Shown: positions 16,967-25,602, counted from the first letter of the stretch. The stretch: 64,000 nucleotides of DNA from Pedobacter frigiditerrae (GCF_004331645.1 NZ_SJSK01000004.1:310001-374000); one strand, 5' to 3'. The notes: a model not told the origin generated them from the sequence alone. Program-made: numbers and translations.

Positions 16967-17632
16967 ATGAAAAAAACGCTCTTCACCTTTATCTTTATTT
17001 TACTTTGTTTTATTGTCAACGCCCAAAAAAGTGATTCTACACATACACATTATGCTTTTTACAGAGGATTTTCTACACATGAAACCGAACTCAAATCTAA
17101 AAGAGGCATCTTAAATGGAGAGTATATCATTTATAATGGGAGAAAAAACATAGGAGCTATCGGCAACTACAAAAATGATGAAAGAGTGGGAAGATGGGTA
17201 TTTTATTCTCAAAAAGACTCTATAGACCAAATCTACAATTATACCACCAAAATATTAGTATTTAATAGACCAGACAAACGTATTAGATTTCATATAGATT
17301 CTTTAAAGGATGGAGATAGAGTGGTTTATCCTGCAAAGATCATGGGATATTTAGGATTATTTCTATTAACCAGAAATTACACACCACCTTTTGAAATACA
17401 AAAAAAGGTAGGTGAATTTAATTTATATTTTATTTTCACCCTCGATAAAGATGGAAAATTAATCAAATACGAAACTAAAGTAGCTTCTTTAAATTTTAAT
17501 AAAGTAGAGGCAGTTAATTTAAAGAAATTAAAACCTGAAGATTTTGATTTTAGCCCAGCCAGGGTAAATGGTAAAAATGTTGCCAGCGTTATGATTTTTG
17601 AGAGCACATTAGGAGTAAACCTTAATCATTAA
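16967..17632 (+). CDS. secreted MORN-like / TonB_C-like protein
   Basis: 221 residues with a signal peptide (ending FIVNAQ). Residues about 40-85 (GILNGEYIIYNG, GAIGNYKNDERVGRWVFYS) form MORN-like hairpins. The C-terminal part (FTLDKDGKLIKYET ... FSPARVNGKNVASVMIF) matches the strand-helix-strand plan of TonB_C domains with the 'PARVNGK' turn. It lacks the N-terminal membrane anchor and proline-rich linker of TonB. It shares domain order with the product of 13583-14287. Role unknown; possibly periplasmic protein interaction. Convergent with the small membrane protein at 17637. Confidence 0.75.
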   Translation: MKKTLFTFIFILLCFIVNAQKSDSTHTHYAFYRGFSTHETELKSKRGILNGEYIIYNGRKNIGAIGNYKNDERVGRWVFYSQKDSIDQIYNYTTKILVFNRPDKRIRFHIDSLKDGDRVVYPAKIMGYLGLFLLTRNYTPPFEIQKKVGEFNLYFIFTLDKDGKLIKYETKVASLNFNKVEAVNLKKLKPEDFDFSPARVNGKNVASVMIFESTLGVNLNH

Positions 17633-17636
17633 GTTT

Positions 17637-17786
17637 TTAATCATCCATTTTCTCAGCATACTTCTTAAGCTTGTTACCTCTGTATTTTCTATTTTTCACA
17701 TGATCATACCAACCATAATACCTATAAGCCAATAAAGCTACCAGTAAAGGAATACTTGCAACAAGAATTATGGCTTCTATCTTCAT
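17637..17786 (-). CDS. 49-residue single-pass membrane protein
   Basis: A minus-strand ATG at 17786 opens 49 codons ending in TAA at 17637. The N-terminus (IEAIILVASIPLLVALLAY, residues 3-21) is one transmembrane helix, followed by a strongly basic tail with RYYGWYDHVKNRKYRGNKLKK and a final acidic KMDD. This is the textbook layout of a small inner-membrane protein with a cytoplasmic basic tail. It ends 4 bases from the convergent gene at 16967-17632. No family recognised. Confidence 0.6.
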   Translation of the reverse strand: MKIEAIILVASIPLLVALLAYRYYGWYDHVKNRKYRGNKLKKYAEKMDD

Positions 17787-17883
17787 TAGTTTAATATTGA
17801 TATTTAAATTTACACATTTCCTTTAATTAATCGCAGTAGCAAATACTTTACAAGCTTAAACTCTGCTATTAAATTGTATCTGT

Positions 17884-17891
17884 TATTTTTG
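17884..17891 (+). promoter_or_regulatory. -7 box (TATTTTTG) of the ABC trio
   Basis: TATTTTTG matches TAnnTTTG and lies 28 bases upstream of the ATG at 17920. No -33 match is clear. Confidence 0.5.
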
Positions 17892-17919
17892 TAACAGAAA
17901 ATGAGTTTTATAAAACCAT

Positions 17920-18549
17920 ATGATTTCACTAAAATCTGTAGTACACAGTTATAAAGACACAAAACCAATTAGTTTTAAGGATTGGCAAATTAACAACGGT
18001 GAGCAATGGTTGCTACTGGGTGAATCTGGGAGTGGAAAAACTACATTATTACACATTCTAACTGGAATCTTAAAACCAAAACAGGGAGAAGTTAATATTA
18101 ACCAGACTTCTATCTACAGTTTATCTAGCAAAAATCTAGATCAATTTAGGGGACGCAACATCGGAATTATCTTTCAACGCCCGCACTTGATAAAAAGCTT
18201 GACCATTGCAGAAAATTTACTTTTAGTACAAAGCTTCGCCAAACTTCCTGAAGACCATAAACGTATTGATGAAGTTTTAAATTCTTTAGACATTATCCAT
18301 AAAAAAGATGCTTATCCTTCTACTTTAAGTCAAGGTCAACTGCAACGAGTTTCTATAGCGAGAGCAGTAATTAATAAGCCTGCCTTATTAATTGCAGATG
18401 AGCCAACATCTAGTTTGGATGATAAAAATGCAACAGCAGTACTGGAATTATTAATGGAACAGTCTGGTTTAAATCAGGCTACATTAATTGTGGCAACCCA
18501 TGACAAAAGAGTTAAAGATGCATTTACCCACACTTACAGTTTAGCATGA
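17920..18549 (+). CDS. ABC transporter ATP-binding protein (LolD/MacB-type)
   Basis: 209 residues, a single ATPase domain. Walker A GESGSGKTT lies at 34-42, the signature LSQGQLQRVSIARA near 137, and Walker B LLIADEPTSSLD near 157, followed by the H-loop VATHDKR. It is typical of ATPases paired with FtsX-like (MacB/LolE) permeases in mechanotransmission exporters. The downstream permease gene overlaps by 4 bases (ATGA), and a DUF3299-like gene follows, making a three-gene operon. Substrate unknown. Confidence 0.93.
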   Translation: MISLKSVVHSYKDTKPISFKDWQINNGEQWLLLGESGSGKTTLLHILTGILKPKQGEVNINQTSIYSLSSKNLDQFRGRNIGIIFQRPHLIKSLTIAENLLLVQSFAKLPEDHKRIDEVLNSLDIIHKKDAYPSTLSQGQLQRVSIARAVINKPALLIADEPTSSLDDKNATAVLELLMEQSGLNQATLIVATHDKRVKDAFTHTYSLA

Positions 18550-19748
18550 GCCCATTTAAGATAAGCTGGAAAAGCATATGGTCTAAACCATTATCGTCTG
18601 GATTAAATATTATGTTGATTGCCTTTGGAACAGGTATTTTAACGATTTTGTTATTAGCCTCAACTCAAATAGAAGAGAAATTAAACAACAACTCTAAAGA
18701 CATAGATTTAGTTGTTGGTGCTAAAGGCAGTCCGCTACAATTAATATTAAGCAGCATTTATTATATCGATTTTCCTACTGGGAACATCCCTCTAAAAGAT
18801 GCGAATGAATTATCCCATAATCCTTTTGTAAAACGAGCAACTCCCCTAGCCTTAGGCGACAATTACAATGGCGTTCGTATTGTTGGTACAGATAGTAATT
18901 TCATCAGCCTTTATGGCTTAAAATTACAAAGTGGTAAATTTTGGAATGCAGATTTAGAAGCCACAATAGGTACAAACGTTGCTAAAGAACAAAACTTAAA
19001 AGTTGGCGATACTTTTTTTGGCGCTCATGGACTAACCGAAAACAAAGATTTACATAAAGACCATGCCTATAAAGTTGCTGGTATTTTAGCCCCGCAAGGA
19101 AATGTAACTGATAACTTGATTTTAACCAATATTGCTAGCGTTTGGAAAATGCACGAAGAGGATGTGATGGAAGATGGAAAAGGTAAAATGGAAGATGGCA
19201 CCGGGAATAGAGAAATCACATCCTTATTAATCCAATATCGTTCTCCAATGTCTGTAGTCATGTTCCCAAGAATGGTTAATCAAGGCACAAATTTACAATC
19301 AGCATCACCAGCGATGGAAAGTACAAGACTATTTTCTTTAATAGGTGTTGGTGTTGATACCTTACAATGGTTTGCCATATTAATTATGCTAATTGCAGCT
19401 ATCAGCGTTTTTGTAAACCTATACAATTCGCTAAAAGAGAGAAGTTACGATTTAGCCATAATGAGAACGCTTGGCGCTTCAAGAACCAAGCTTTTTGTAA
19501 TTATAATTCTAGAAGGACTAATCTTAACCATTGCCGGGACAATTGTTGGAGTTGCACTTGGGCATATGGCTTTGGAACTGATTGCTCATTATCAGGAAAG
19601 TAGTCAGGCGAAATTAACTGGTATGGTTTTTATTACTTCTGAAGTTTATTTATTGCTTGCTGGTTTAGCTATTGGTATATTTGCATCAATTATCCCTGCA
19701 ATGCAGGCTTATCGCTCTAATATTTCTAAAATACTTGCTAAAAATTAA
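18546..19748 (+). CDS. ABC transporter permease, FtsX/MacB type
   Basis: 400 residues. One N-terminal helix (about 20-42, LNIMLIAFGTGILTILLLA) is followed by a large periplasmic MacB_PCD-like region (45-270) and three C-terminal helices (about 275-300, 318-345, 365-395) including VNLYNSLKERSYDLAIMRTLGAS, the FtsX-family signature. Such permeases do not translocate through the membrane; they couple ATP hydrolysis to extraction or pumping of periplasmic substrates. The start ATG overlaps the ATPase stop; the Cys-protein gene starts 4 bases after its stop. Confidence 0.93.
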   Translation: MSPFKISWKSIWSKPLSSGLNIMLIAFGTGILTILLLASTQIEEKLNNNSKDIDLVVGAKGSPLQLILSSIYYIDFPTGNIPLKDANELSHNPFVKRATPLALGDNYNGVRIVGTDSNFISLYGLKLQSGKFWNADLEATIGTNVAKEQNLKVGDTFFGAHGLTENKDLHKDHAYKVAGILAPQGNVTDNLILTNIASVWKMHEEDVMEDGKGKMEDGTGNREITSLLIQYRSPMSVVMFPRMVNQGTNLQSASPAMESTRLFSLIGVGVDTLQWFAILIMLIAAISVFVNLYNSLKERSYDLAIMRTLGASRTKLFVIIILEGLILTIAGTIVGVALGHMALELIAHYQESSQAKLTGMVFITSEVYLLLAGLAIGIFASIIPAMQAYRSNISKILAKN

Positions 19749-19752
19749 TATA

Positions 19753-20196
19753 ATGAAGAAACTGAGTTTTATATTTTTATTATTTATCGGCTTTGCTTTT
19801 TCTGCCAAAGCACAACATGATCCAAGCGACCAAATTTTATCTGCCAATTGGGACGTAATTGGAAGTGTAGATTTTAAAACCGTAAAGGACACTGAAATGT
19901 ATGCTATTTTTGGCCCTGAGATTAAAAAGTATGCTAATAAACCTTTTGAATTAGAAGGTTATATCGTTCCAATTAAAGACGGAATGAAACAGACTAAATT
20001 CATGCTTTCTACTTTACCAATCAACCAATGTTTCTTTTGTGGTAAAAACGGCATTCCAGTTATGGTAATGGTTGAATTAACTGAACCTATAAAATTTACT
20101 TATCAAACCGTTAAAATTAAAGGAAACTTAAAGTTAAGCACTGCAAATTCTATGGATGTGCCACCAATTAGCTTAACCGCAGCTAAAGCACTTTAA
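19753..20196 (+). CDS. secreted DUF3299-like cysteine protein of the ABC operon
   Basis: 147 residues from ATG 19753, which starts a clear signal peptide (MKKLSFIFLLFIGFAFSAKAQ); longer upstream frames overlap the permease and are rejected. The mature domain has FELEGYIVPIKDGMKQTKFMLS, then the pair CFFCGKNG, and later VKIKGNLKL, which follows the DUF3299 pattern. In other bacteria DUF3299 proteins also accompany MacB-like permeases, in some cases under zinc control. The CxxC pair could bind metal or be redox-active. Inferred: substrate-handling partner of the upstream transporter. Confidence 0.75.
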   Translation: MKKLSFIFLLFIGFAFSAKAQHDPSDQILSANWDVIGSVDFKTVKDTEMYAIFGPEIKKYANKPFELEGYIVPIKDGMKQTKFMLSTLPINQCFFCGKNGIPVMVMVELTEPIKFTYQTVKIKGNLKLSTANSMDVPPISLTAAKAL

Positions 20197-20215
20197 ATTT
20201 TAACACAAACCTAAT

Positions 20216-20293
20216 TTATTTTGTCATTGCGAGTTTCGAGGAATCTATGACAAGAATTTAATTAGCTAGATTCTTTGCTCAGAATGACAAAAT
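20216..20293. repeat. dispersed palindromic repeat (TCATTGCGAG type)
   Basis: ATTTTGTCATTGCGAG on the left pairs imperfectly with CTCAGAATGACAAAAT on the right, and AGGAATCTA inside pairs with TAGATTCTT. The sequence resembles common Bacteroidota intergenic palindromes. It sits directly after the ABC operon. Confidence 0.7.
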
Positions 20294-20332
20294 AAAAAAT
20301 GCCTCGACAAATTAATATCGAGGCATTTTTTA
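20293..20332. terminator. bidirectional Rho-independent terminator
   Basis: AAAAAATGCCTCGA (20294-20307) and TCGAGGCATTTTTT (20318-20331) form a long stem with A and T tails, usable in both directions. It separates the ABC operon from the convergent isomerase gene. Confidence 0.92.
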
Positions 20333-20347
20333 TATCAATTAATACTT

Positions 20348-20851
20348 TTAGTGACCTTCGTGACCATCAGCTCCGTGAGCGTGACCATGACTTAATTCAT
20401 CAGCAGTTGCTTCACGAACAGTTAAAACTTTACCAGCAAAGATTAAGTTTTTACCAGCCATTGGATGGTTTAAATCTACATTAATAATATCTTCATGCAC
20501 ACCAGTTACACCAGCACGGAATTGATTTCCTTGGTTATCTTGTAAAGGAATAACGTCGCCAACTTTTGGCAATTCACCAGCTTCTTTAAACATATCAATT
20601 GGCAAATCTACGTGAGCAGTTGCATCAATTTCTCCGTAACCATCTGCTGCAGAAAGCTCAAAACTATACTCATCACCAGCTTTTAAGCCAGCTAAATGTT
20701 CTTCAAATTTAGGCAACATCATGCCTACGCCATATAAGAACACTAATGGTTGTTCTTCATTTGCTTTTTCAACAAAAACTTGCTGACCTTCTGGAGTAGT
20801 AGTGTGTAGTTCATAAGTTATAGACACTACTGTGTTCGCATTAATATTCAT
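20348..20851 (-). CDS. FKBP-type peptidyl-prolyl isomerase, SlyD-like
   Basis: 167 residues, no signal peptide. The FKBP half-domains surround an inserted flap (about 72-130: DGYGEIDATAHVDLPIDMF and FRAGVTGVHEDIINVDLNHPMAGKNLIF), with the diagnostic NHPMAGKNLIF motif of SlyD. The tail HGHAHGADGHEGH (155-167) is rich in histidines and should bind Ni or other metals. SlyD proteins are cytoplasmic folding catalysts and metallochaperones. A good promoter lies about 110 bases upstream and a terminator follows. Confidence 0.94.
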   Translation of the reverse strand: MNINANTVVSITYELHTTTPEGQQVFVEKANEEQPLVFLYGVGMMLPKFEEHLAGLKAGDEYSFELSAADGYGEIDATAHVDLPIDMFKEAGELPKVGDVIPLQDNQGNQFRAGVTGVHEDIINVDLNHPMAGKNLIFAGKVLTVREATADELSHGHAHGADGHEGH

Positions 20852-21178
20852 TCTTATTTGTTTTTATAATTTTTAATACCTCTGGATTTGTTTTCCAGAC
20901 TTCGGCAAGTTTATTTTGCTAATACTTAAAGATTTTAATAGTCCCTTTATAAATGCTGGGCAAAGATAAGCTAATTATTAGGTTAACAAAAAAGGTGTTT
21001 AATTGTTGCAAAAAAATGTTTAAAATCTACTTGCTGAAGGAATTGTATAAAGAACTAACCATATAAGGACATTTTAGGAAATATAAGAAACGCCTCCTTG
21101 GCTTAAATGACCTTATATTACTTATATGGTTCAAAAACAGAAAGCATTATAGTTAAGCTTTTTAAAAATTGTTGAATA
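20852..21178. other. 327-base intergenic region with nested inverted repeat
   Basis: Besides the promoter of the isomerase gene, it holds AACCATATAAG (21057-21067) pairing with CTTATATGGTT (21121-21131). Inside is a second pair, ATATAAG (21081-21087) and CTTATAT (21112-21118), giving a cruciform of two stacked stems. No ORF of note is seen. Confidence 0.65.
20961..20990 (-). promoter_or_regulatory. consensus Bacteroidota promoter of the SlyD-like gene
   Basis: Read on the minus strand: -33 TTTG (20990-20987), an 18-base spacer, and -7 TATCTTTG (20968-20961). It predicts a transcript starting near 20954 with about 100 bases of leader before ATG 20851. Confidence 0.75.
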
Positions 21179-21376
21179 TTATTTCCTATTCTTTATCTGC
21201 TCATCAATAAATTCTTCTCTAATTTGAGCCAATTCTTTTTGCTTTTCAGCGATTTTAGCTACTGCAATATGCTTTTCAGATTTATCTCTTATAGCTGAAT
21301 ACGCTTTTTTAAGCTTGGCAATTTCTTTAACCAATGATTTTCTTTTTGCAATAATGCCTTCTTCCTTTTCAAACAT
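21179..21376 (-). CDS. 65-residue coiled-coil protein
   Basis: The chain is almost entirely charged helix with heptad-like spacing (KRKSLVKEIAKLKKAYSAIRDKSEKHIAVAKIAEKQKELAQIREEF). It starts 22 bases after the stop of the upstream DUF255 gene on the same strand, so it is probably co-transcribed. No signal peptide and no family recognised. Confidence 0.6.
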   Translation of the reverse strand: MFEKEEGIIAKRKSLVKEIAKLKKAYSAIRDKSEKHIAVAKIAEKQKELAQIREEFIDEQIKNRK

Positions 21377-21398
21377 CGTGCAATCTACCTAAATTAGC

Positions 21399-23414
21399 TT
21401 AAAGCCCTCTAATGTTTTTTACTGCCTCGGCAACCGTAGTTACTGGCAATTGACATGTTTTATCTCTACACACATAAATTTTTGTTTCCTGGCTTTCTTT
21501 ATCCTTTAATAATGGGAGTTCACTTTTCCCTCCACCCAGTATAATTTTATTAGGGATATAAATGTTGTTGAGTTCATTTTTAATTTCACTAATATCAACA
21601 CCCATAATTGCAATTTCATTTAGGCCATGCACTTCATTTAGCAACTGTGTGCACCAATTAGAATAAGCAGAGCCGTAAGCTTTTATTCTTGGCAAAACCG
21701 ATTTAAGCATAGCTGATGCTTTTTCTCTATAGCTCTCATTATCAAAAAATAATCCTAATTTTTGCAGGTTTTGTGCCATTACAGAGTTAGAGGCCGGAAT
21801 AACATTATCCATTACTTCGTGTTTGCGGGCAATTAACTCCTCACCATTGCTTGCTGTATAGAAGAACATGTCATTTTCTTCATCATTAAAATTAAGCAAC
21901 ACATAATTGGTTAATGAATTCGCTTCTGCTAACCAAACTTCATCAAAATCAACTTCGTATAAGGAGATTAAAGCTTCAATCATAAAGGCGTAATCATCTA
22001 AAAAGCCAGGAATTGTTGCTTTTTCATTTTTGTAATTGCGATACAATCCACCATCTGGCGTAACCATGTTTTCTAAAATGAATTCCGCAGCAAGTTTAGC
22101 TCTATCATAGTACATCTCGTAATCTAAAATTTGAGAGGTATCAGCCAAGGCTTTAATCATCATCGCATTCCAAGCTGTTAGACATTTATCATCTAATCCA
22201 GGTCGCACACGATTACTTCTTTCATCTAATAATTTAGCTTTTGCCAGTGCCACTTTATCGTAAAGCGTTTCTATATCTATATGATGTTTTTCTATGAACT
22301 CTTCATCAGTTGATAATCTTCTCAAAATATTGGTTTGTTCTTCCTCCCAATTTCCTTCTTCAGTTACGTTGAAATATTCACCTATTAACGCTGCATCTTC
22401 ACCAACAACTTTATCAAAGGTGACTTTATCCCATACATAAAATTTGCCCTCTACTCCTTCGCTATCTGCATCTAAAGCCGAATAAAACAAGCCATTTTCT
22501 GCACTCATTTCTCTAAAAGCCCAATCGATGGTATCTATAACTATCTGTACAAATGGCTCGTACTTTAAGCATTGATAAGCTTCTGCATACAAACCAATTA
22601 GTTGTGCATTATCATACAGCATTTTCTCGAAGTGAGGAACGTGCCATTTATCGTCTACCGAGTACCTAGCAAAGCCACCTCCAACTTGGTCATAAATTCC
22701 GCCTTTTGCCATTTCCTCAAGCGTAGAACAAACAGCCATGAACGTAGCTTCATCAGGTGTTAAAAAACTATATCGCAGTAAAAAGCTCCAATTATTAGGC
22801 AAGGGGAATTTTGGCGACCTGTTATATCCACCTCCATCAATATCGAAATGGCGTTTCCAAGGTTCAATAATTTCCGCCAGATGCGATTGCGCAAATACAA
22901 CTTCTTGATTTGAAGGAATAATTTTCTCTGATTGTTGAATGCCTTCTGTTAACCGCTCTGCATAGTTTAAAGCCTTTGCAGGTTCATTTTTCCAAAGGTC
23001 TGAAACATTTAATAAAATACTTATCCAATCATTCTTTCTGAAATAAGTACCTCCATACACTGGTCGTTGGTCTGGTAAGCAAATAGCATTTAATGGCCAA
23101 CCCCCATTTCCATTCATCAGTTGTACAGCCAACATGTAAATTTGGTCTATGTCTGGTCTTTCTTCTCTATCTACTTTAATGCAAACAAAGTTTTTATTCA
23201 TGACTTCTGCAACTTCAAAATCCTCAAAACTTTCATGTTCCATTACATGACACCAATGACAAGCAGAATAACCTATGCTTACTAAAATAAGCTTATTCTC
23301 CTTTTTGGCTTTTTCTAATGCAAGCGGCCCCCACTCGTACCACTCTACAGGATTGTAAGCGTGTTGCAATAAGTATGGAGATGAAGCGTGGATGAGGTTA
23401 TTGGGTTCTTGCAT
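21399..23414 (-). CDS. thioredoxin-fold DUF255 / YyaL (SPATA20) protein
   Basis: 671 residues, cytoplasmic. The N-terminal thioredoxin-like domain carries SACHWCHVMEHESF (CxxC, about 50-53) and VDREERPDIDQIYM, the hallmarks of the family. The remainder resembles an (alpha/alpha)6-barrel, as in glycosyl-hydrolase or epimerase-like folds (KFPLPNNW, GIYDQVGGGFARYSVDDKWHVPHFEKMLYDNA are family signatures). The biochemical activity of the family is not known; a redox-linked hydrolase role is speculative. It is divergent from the epimerase gene and precedes the 65-aa coiled-coil gene. Confidence 0.93.
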   Translation of the reverse strand: MQEPNNLIHASSPYLLQHAYNPVEWYEWGPLALEKAKKENKLILVSIGYSACHWCHVMEHESFEDFEVAEVMNKNFVCIKVDREERPDIDQIYMLAVQLMNGNGGWPLNAICLPDQRPVYGGTYFRKNDWISILLNVSDLWKNEPAKALNYAERLTEGIQQSEKIIPSNQEVVFAQSHLAEIIEPWKRHFDIDGGGYNRSPKFPLPNNWSFLLRYSFLTPDEATFMAVCSTLEEMAKGGIYDQVGGGFARYSVDDKWHVPHFEKMLYDNAQLIGLYAEAYQCLKYEPFVQIVIDTIDWAFREMSAENGLFYSALDADSEGVEGKFYVWDKVTFDKVVGEDAALIGEYFNVTEEGNWEEEQTNILRRLSTDEEFIEKHHIDIETLYDKVALAKAKLLDERSNRVRPGLDDKCLTAWNAMMIKALADTSQILDYEMYYDRAKLAAEFILENMVTPDGGLYRNYKNEKATIPGFLDDYAFMIEALISLYEVDFDEVWLAEANSLTNYVLLNFNDEENDMFFYTASNGEELIARKHEVMDNVIPASNSVMAQNLQKLGLFFDNESYREKASAMLKSVLPRIKAYGSAYSNWCTQLLNEVHGLNEIAIMGVDISEIKNELNNIYIPNKIILGGGKSELPLLKDKESQETKIYVCRDKTCQLPVTTVAEAVKNIRGL

Positions 23415-23434
23415 AAATTGGGAATTGAGTAATG

Positions 23435-23648
23435 GGTATTGCGTATTGAGACAAAATGTAAAGCTATAAATTATCTACAAACCTATTTAGATTTAGTTTT
23501 TCATCTGGCTGTAATTTTGTAATTAAACGTTATGAAGCGAATATGATTTATCTATTTATTGTGTGATTGAAAATTATATGATTTCCTTTTTATAATTAAC
23601 TTTAGCAGTAGAACATATCTCTATACTCAAATCGCAATACGCAATACC
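23435..23648. repeat. paired 14-bp inverted repeat flanking the divergent promoters
   Basis: GGTATTGCGTATTG (23435-23448) and its exact complement CAATACGCAATACC (23635-23648) lie 20 bases and 3 bases from the two divergent start codons. In the direction of transcription each gene therefore begins with the same leader motif. The enclosed AT-rich region is the divergent promoter region. Confidence 0.6.
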
Positions 23649-23651
23649 AAT

Positions 23652-24749
23652 ATGAAAATCACACATACCGAAATCTATCGTTTTAGCATCCCAATGGAAC
23701 CTTTTGTAATTGCAACCGGCACAATGCATTTCGCCCAAAATGTGTTGATTAGAATTTATACTGATGCAGGTATTCATGGCGTTGGTGAATGCTCTGCCTT
23801 TCCGATGATTGTTGGAGAAACACAAGAGACTTGCCTAGCCATGGCAAAGGATTTTGCTCAAATTATAAAAGGTAAAAATCCCTTAGAAATACCCGAAAGG
23901 ATGCAAGATTTACTAGCTTATGCAGACCATAATGCCACCATAAAAAGTGCATTTGACATGGCATTGTTTGATATTGCTGCAAAAAACGCAAAACTACCTT
24001 TGTATCAATTTTTAGGCGGATACAAAAGTACCATAGAAACTGACATGACCATTGGTATTGATACCCCAGAAGGAATGGCACAAACTGCTTTGAAATATCA
24101 GAAAAATGGGTGTAGGATTATCAAAATCAAACTAGGTAAAAAAGTTCAGGATGATATTGAACGAGTAAAACAAATAAGGGCTGCTGTAGGCAATGAAATG
24201 ATTCTACGTTTAGACGCTAATCAAGGTTGGAGCTTTGATGATGCATTGTTTGCTTTGGGAGAATTAGAGCCTCAAAATATTGAATTCTGTGAACAACCAA
24301 TGCGAACTTGGTTTGATGACCAGTTGCCAGAGCTAGCATTGAACTCTCCTATTAAAATAATGGCTGATGAAAGTTGTTACAATCACCATGATGCTAGAAA
24401 ATTAATAAATAGCAAAGCTTGTGAATATTTAAATATCAAATTTGCAAAATCTGGCGGCATATTAGGTGCACAAAAAATCCACGAAGAAGCTTTACAACAC
24501 GGTGTTAAATGTATGATTGGCAGTATGCTTGAAAGTAGAATTGCCTTGAGTGCCAACTTACATTTTGCTTTAGCCAGCGCCAATGTGGTATTTTTCGACT
24601 TGGATACCTGCTTACTCGGACATTTGGTTGATCCCGTTATTGGCGGATTAACTTACGATGGTTATTTTCTAGATGTTCCAGACAGTATTGGTATTGGAGC
24701 AGATGCAGACCAAGAGTTTCTGAAAACTTGTGAAAATTGGGTGGTATAG
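23652..24749 (+). CDS. dipeptide epimerase (enolase superfamily, L-Ala-D/L-Glu epimerase-like)
   Basis: 365 residues. The muconate-lactonizing subgroup layout is complete: capping domain, then a barrel with the KxK motif (IIKIKLGK, about 155-162), the metal ligands in RLDANQGW, FCEQPM and MADESC, and the acid/base Lys in LNIKFAKSGGI. The closing DLD motif (FFDLDTCLLG) is typical of L-Ala-D/L-Glu epimerases. Such enzymes act in recycling of peptidoglycan-derived dipeptides; other dipeptides are possible. Start ATG 23652 lies 4 bases after the repeat motif. No operon partner is visible downstream. Confidence 0.9.
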   Translation: MKITHTEIYRFSIPMEPFVIATGTMHFAQNVLIRIYTDAGIHGVGECSAFPMIVGETQETCLAMAKDFAQIIKGKNPLEIPERMQDLLAYADHNATIKSAFDMALFDIAAKNAKLPLYQFLGGYKSTIETDMTIGIDTPEGMAQTALKYQKNGCRIIKIKLGKKVQDDIERVKQIRAAVGNEMILRLDANQGWSFDDALFALGELEPQNIEFCEQPMRTWFDDQLPELALNSPIKIMADESCYNHHDARKLINSKACEYLNIKFAKSGGILGAQKIHEEALQHGVKCMIGSMLESRIALSANLHFALASANVVFFDLDTCLLGHLVDPVIGGLTYDGYFLDVPDSIGIGADADQEFLKTCENWVV

Positions 24750-24750
24750 C

Positions 24751-24844
24751 TCGTCATTTCGAAATGAGCAAAGCGATTGAGAAATCTATTGGTCTTTCGC
24801 ATTTTGAGAACAGATATCTCGGTCGTACTTTCTTCGATATGACG
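24751..24844. repeat. dispersed palindromic repeat (CGTCATTTCGA type)
   Basis: CGTCAT (24752-24757) and ATGACG (24839-24844) end the element; GAGAAATCTA and CAGATATCTC inside form a second, imperfect pair. It is a common kind of intergenic palindrome in this phylum and lies after the epimerase gene. Confidence 0.7.
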
Positions 24845-24978
24845 ATTTACTTGTTTTCGTCTAGTTAAAAATGGCGTTCGTCGATATTTACGAAGTTTTC
24901 GTATAAAAGTGCAATACTGCGTGCAACTTTTTTTAATTGTGGTCGTCTTATCTACAAAAACCCACAAATTATTATATT

Positions 24979-25584
24979 ATGAAAACTTCAATCAAAACAA
25001 TCATTGCTACTGGCTTTATCGCGTTAGCAATCACATCTTCAACAGTTTATGCAAACAACACAGTTGATCCAATTGTAACTGTTAATGAGACTACTGTATC
25101 TGCAAGTGCTGTTAAGATATCTTCTATTAACAAATTAAATGTTAGTGGAAATGTAGAAGTGACTATTATACAAAACTCAAAATCTAAGGTATTATACACG
25201 AACGAAGGAAACGAAGAAGTTTCTGTTAAAAAAGTAGGCAGTTCTCTATATGTAAGTTCAAAAAATGGTCAGGCAGGAAAAGTTACTATTTATGTAGATG
25301 ACATTTATAGAATTGAAGCTTCAGGCGATGCTTATGTTTCAGCAAATAGCCAATTAAACCTAAAATATCTTCAAGTTTTTGTATCTGATAAAGCGAATGT
25401 GAAATTAAATGCAAATACAGAGAGTTTATATACAACCGTTAAAGGTGAAGCTAAATTAGGTCTAAAAGGATCCACAGATTTATACACAGTAGACATGGAT
25501 AAATCTTCTAGAATTAGCTTAGATAAATTTAAATCTAAAAAAACAGAAATGAAATCGGATGTGTATGTTGCAAGTAGAGACTAA
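24979..25584 (+). CDS. secreted DUF2807 (head GIN)-like protein
   Basis: 201 residues from ATG 24979, which opens a normal signal peptide (ending STVYA); an earlier in-frame start would add 14 polar residues before it. The mature domain is a beta-helix-like repeat of hydrophobic strands: INKLNVSGNVEVTIIQ, IYVDDIYRIEASGDAYVS, LNLKYLQVFVSDKANVKLN. This matches DUF2807 proteins, extracytoplasmic proteins of unknown activity that are numerous in Bacteroidota. Own terminator downstream. Confidence 0.85.
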   Translation: MKTSIKTIIATGFIALAITSSTVYANNTVDPIVTVNETTVSASAVKISSINKLNVSGNVEVTIIQNSKSKVLYTNEGNEEVSVKKVGSSLYVSSKNGQAGKVTIYVDDIYRIEASGDAYVSANSQLNLKYLQVFVSDKANVKLNANTESLYTTVKGEAKLGLKGSTDLYTVDMDKSSRISLDKFKSKKTEMKSDVYVASRD

Positions 25585-25602
25585 CAGACACCAAATAAAT
25601 TG

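Noticed and set aside
24662..24967. 101-codon minus-strand open frame
   Set aside because: It overlaps the epimerase C-terminus and the dispersed palindrome.
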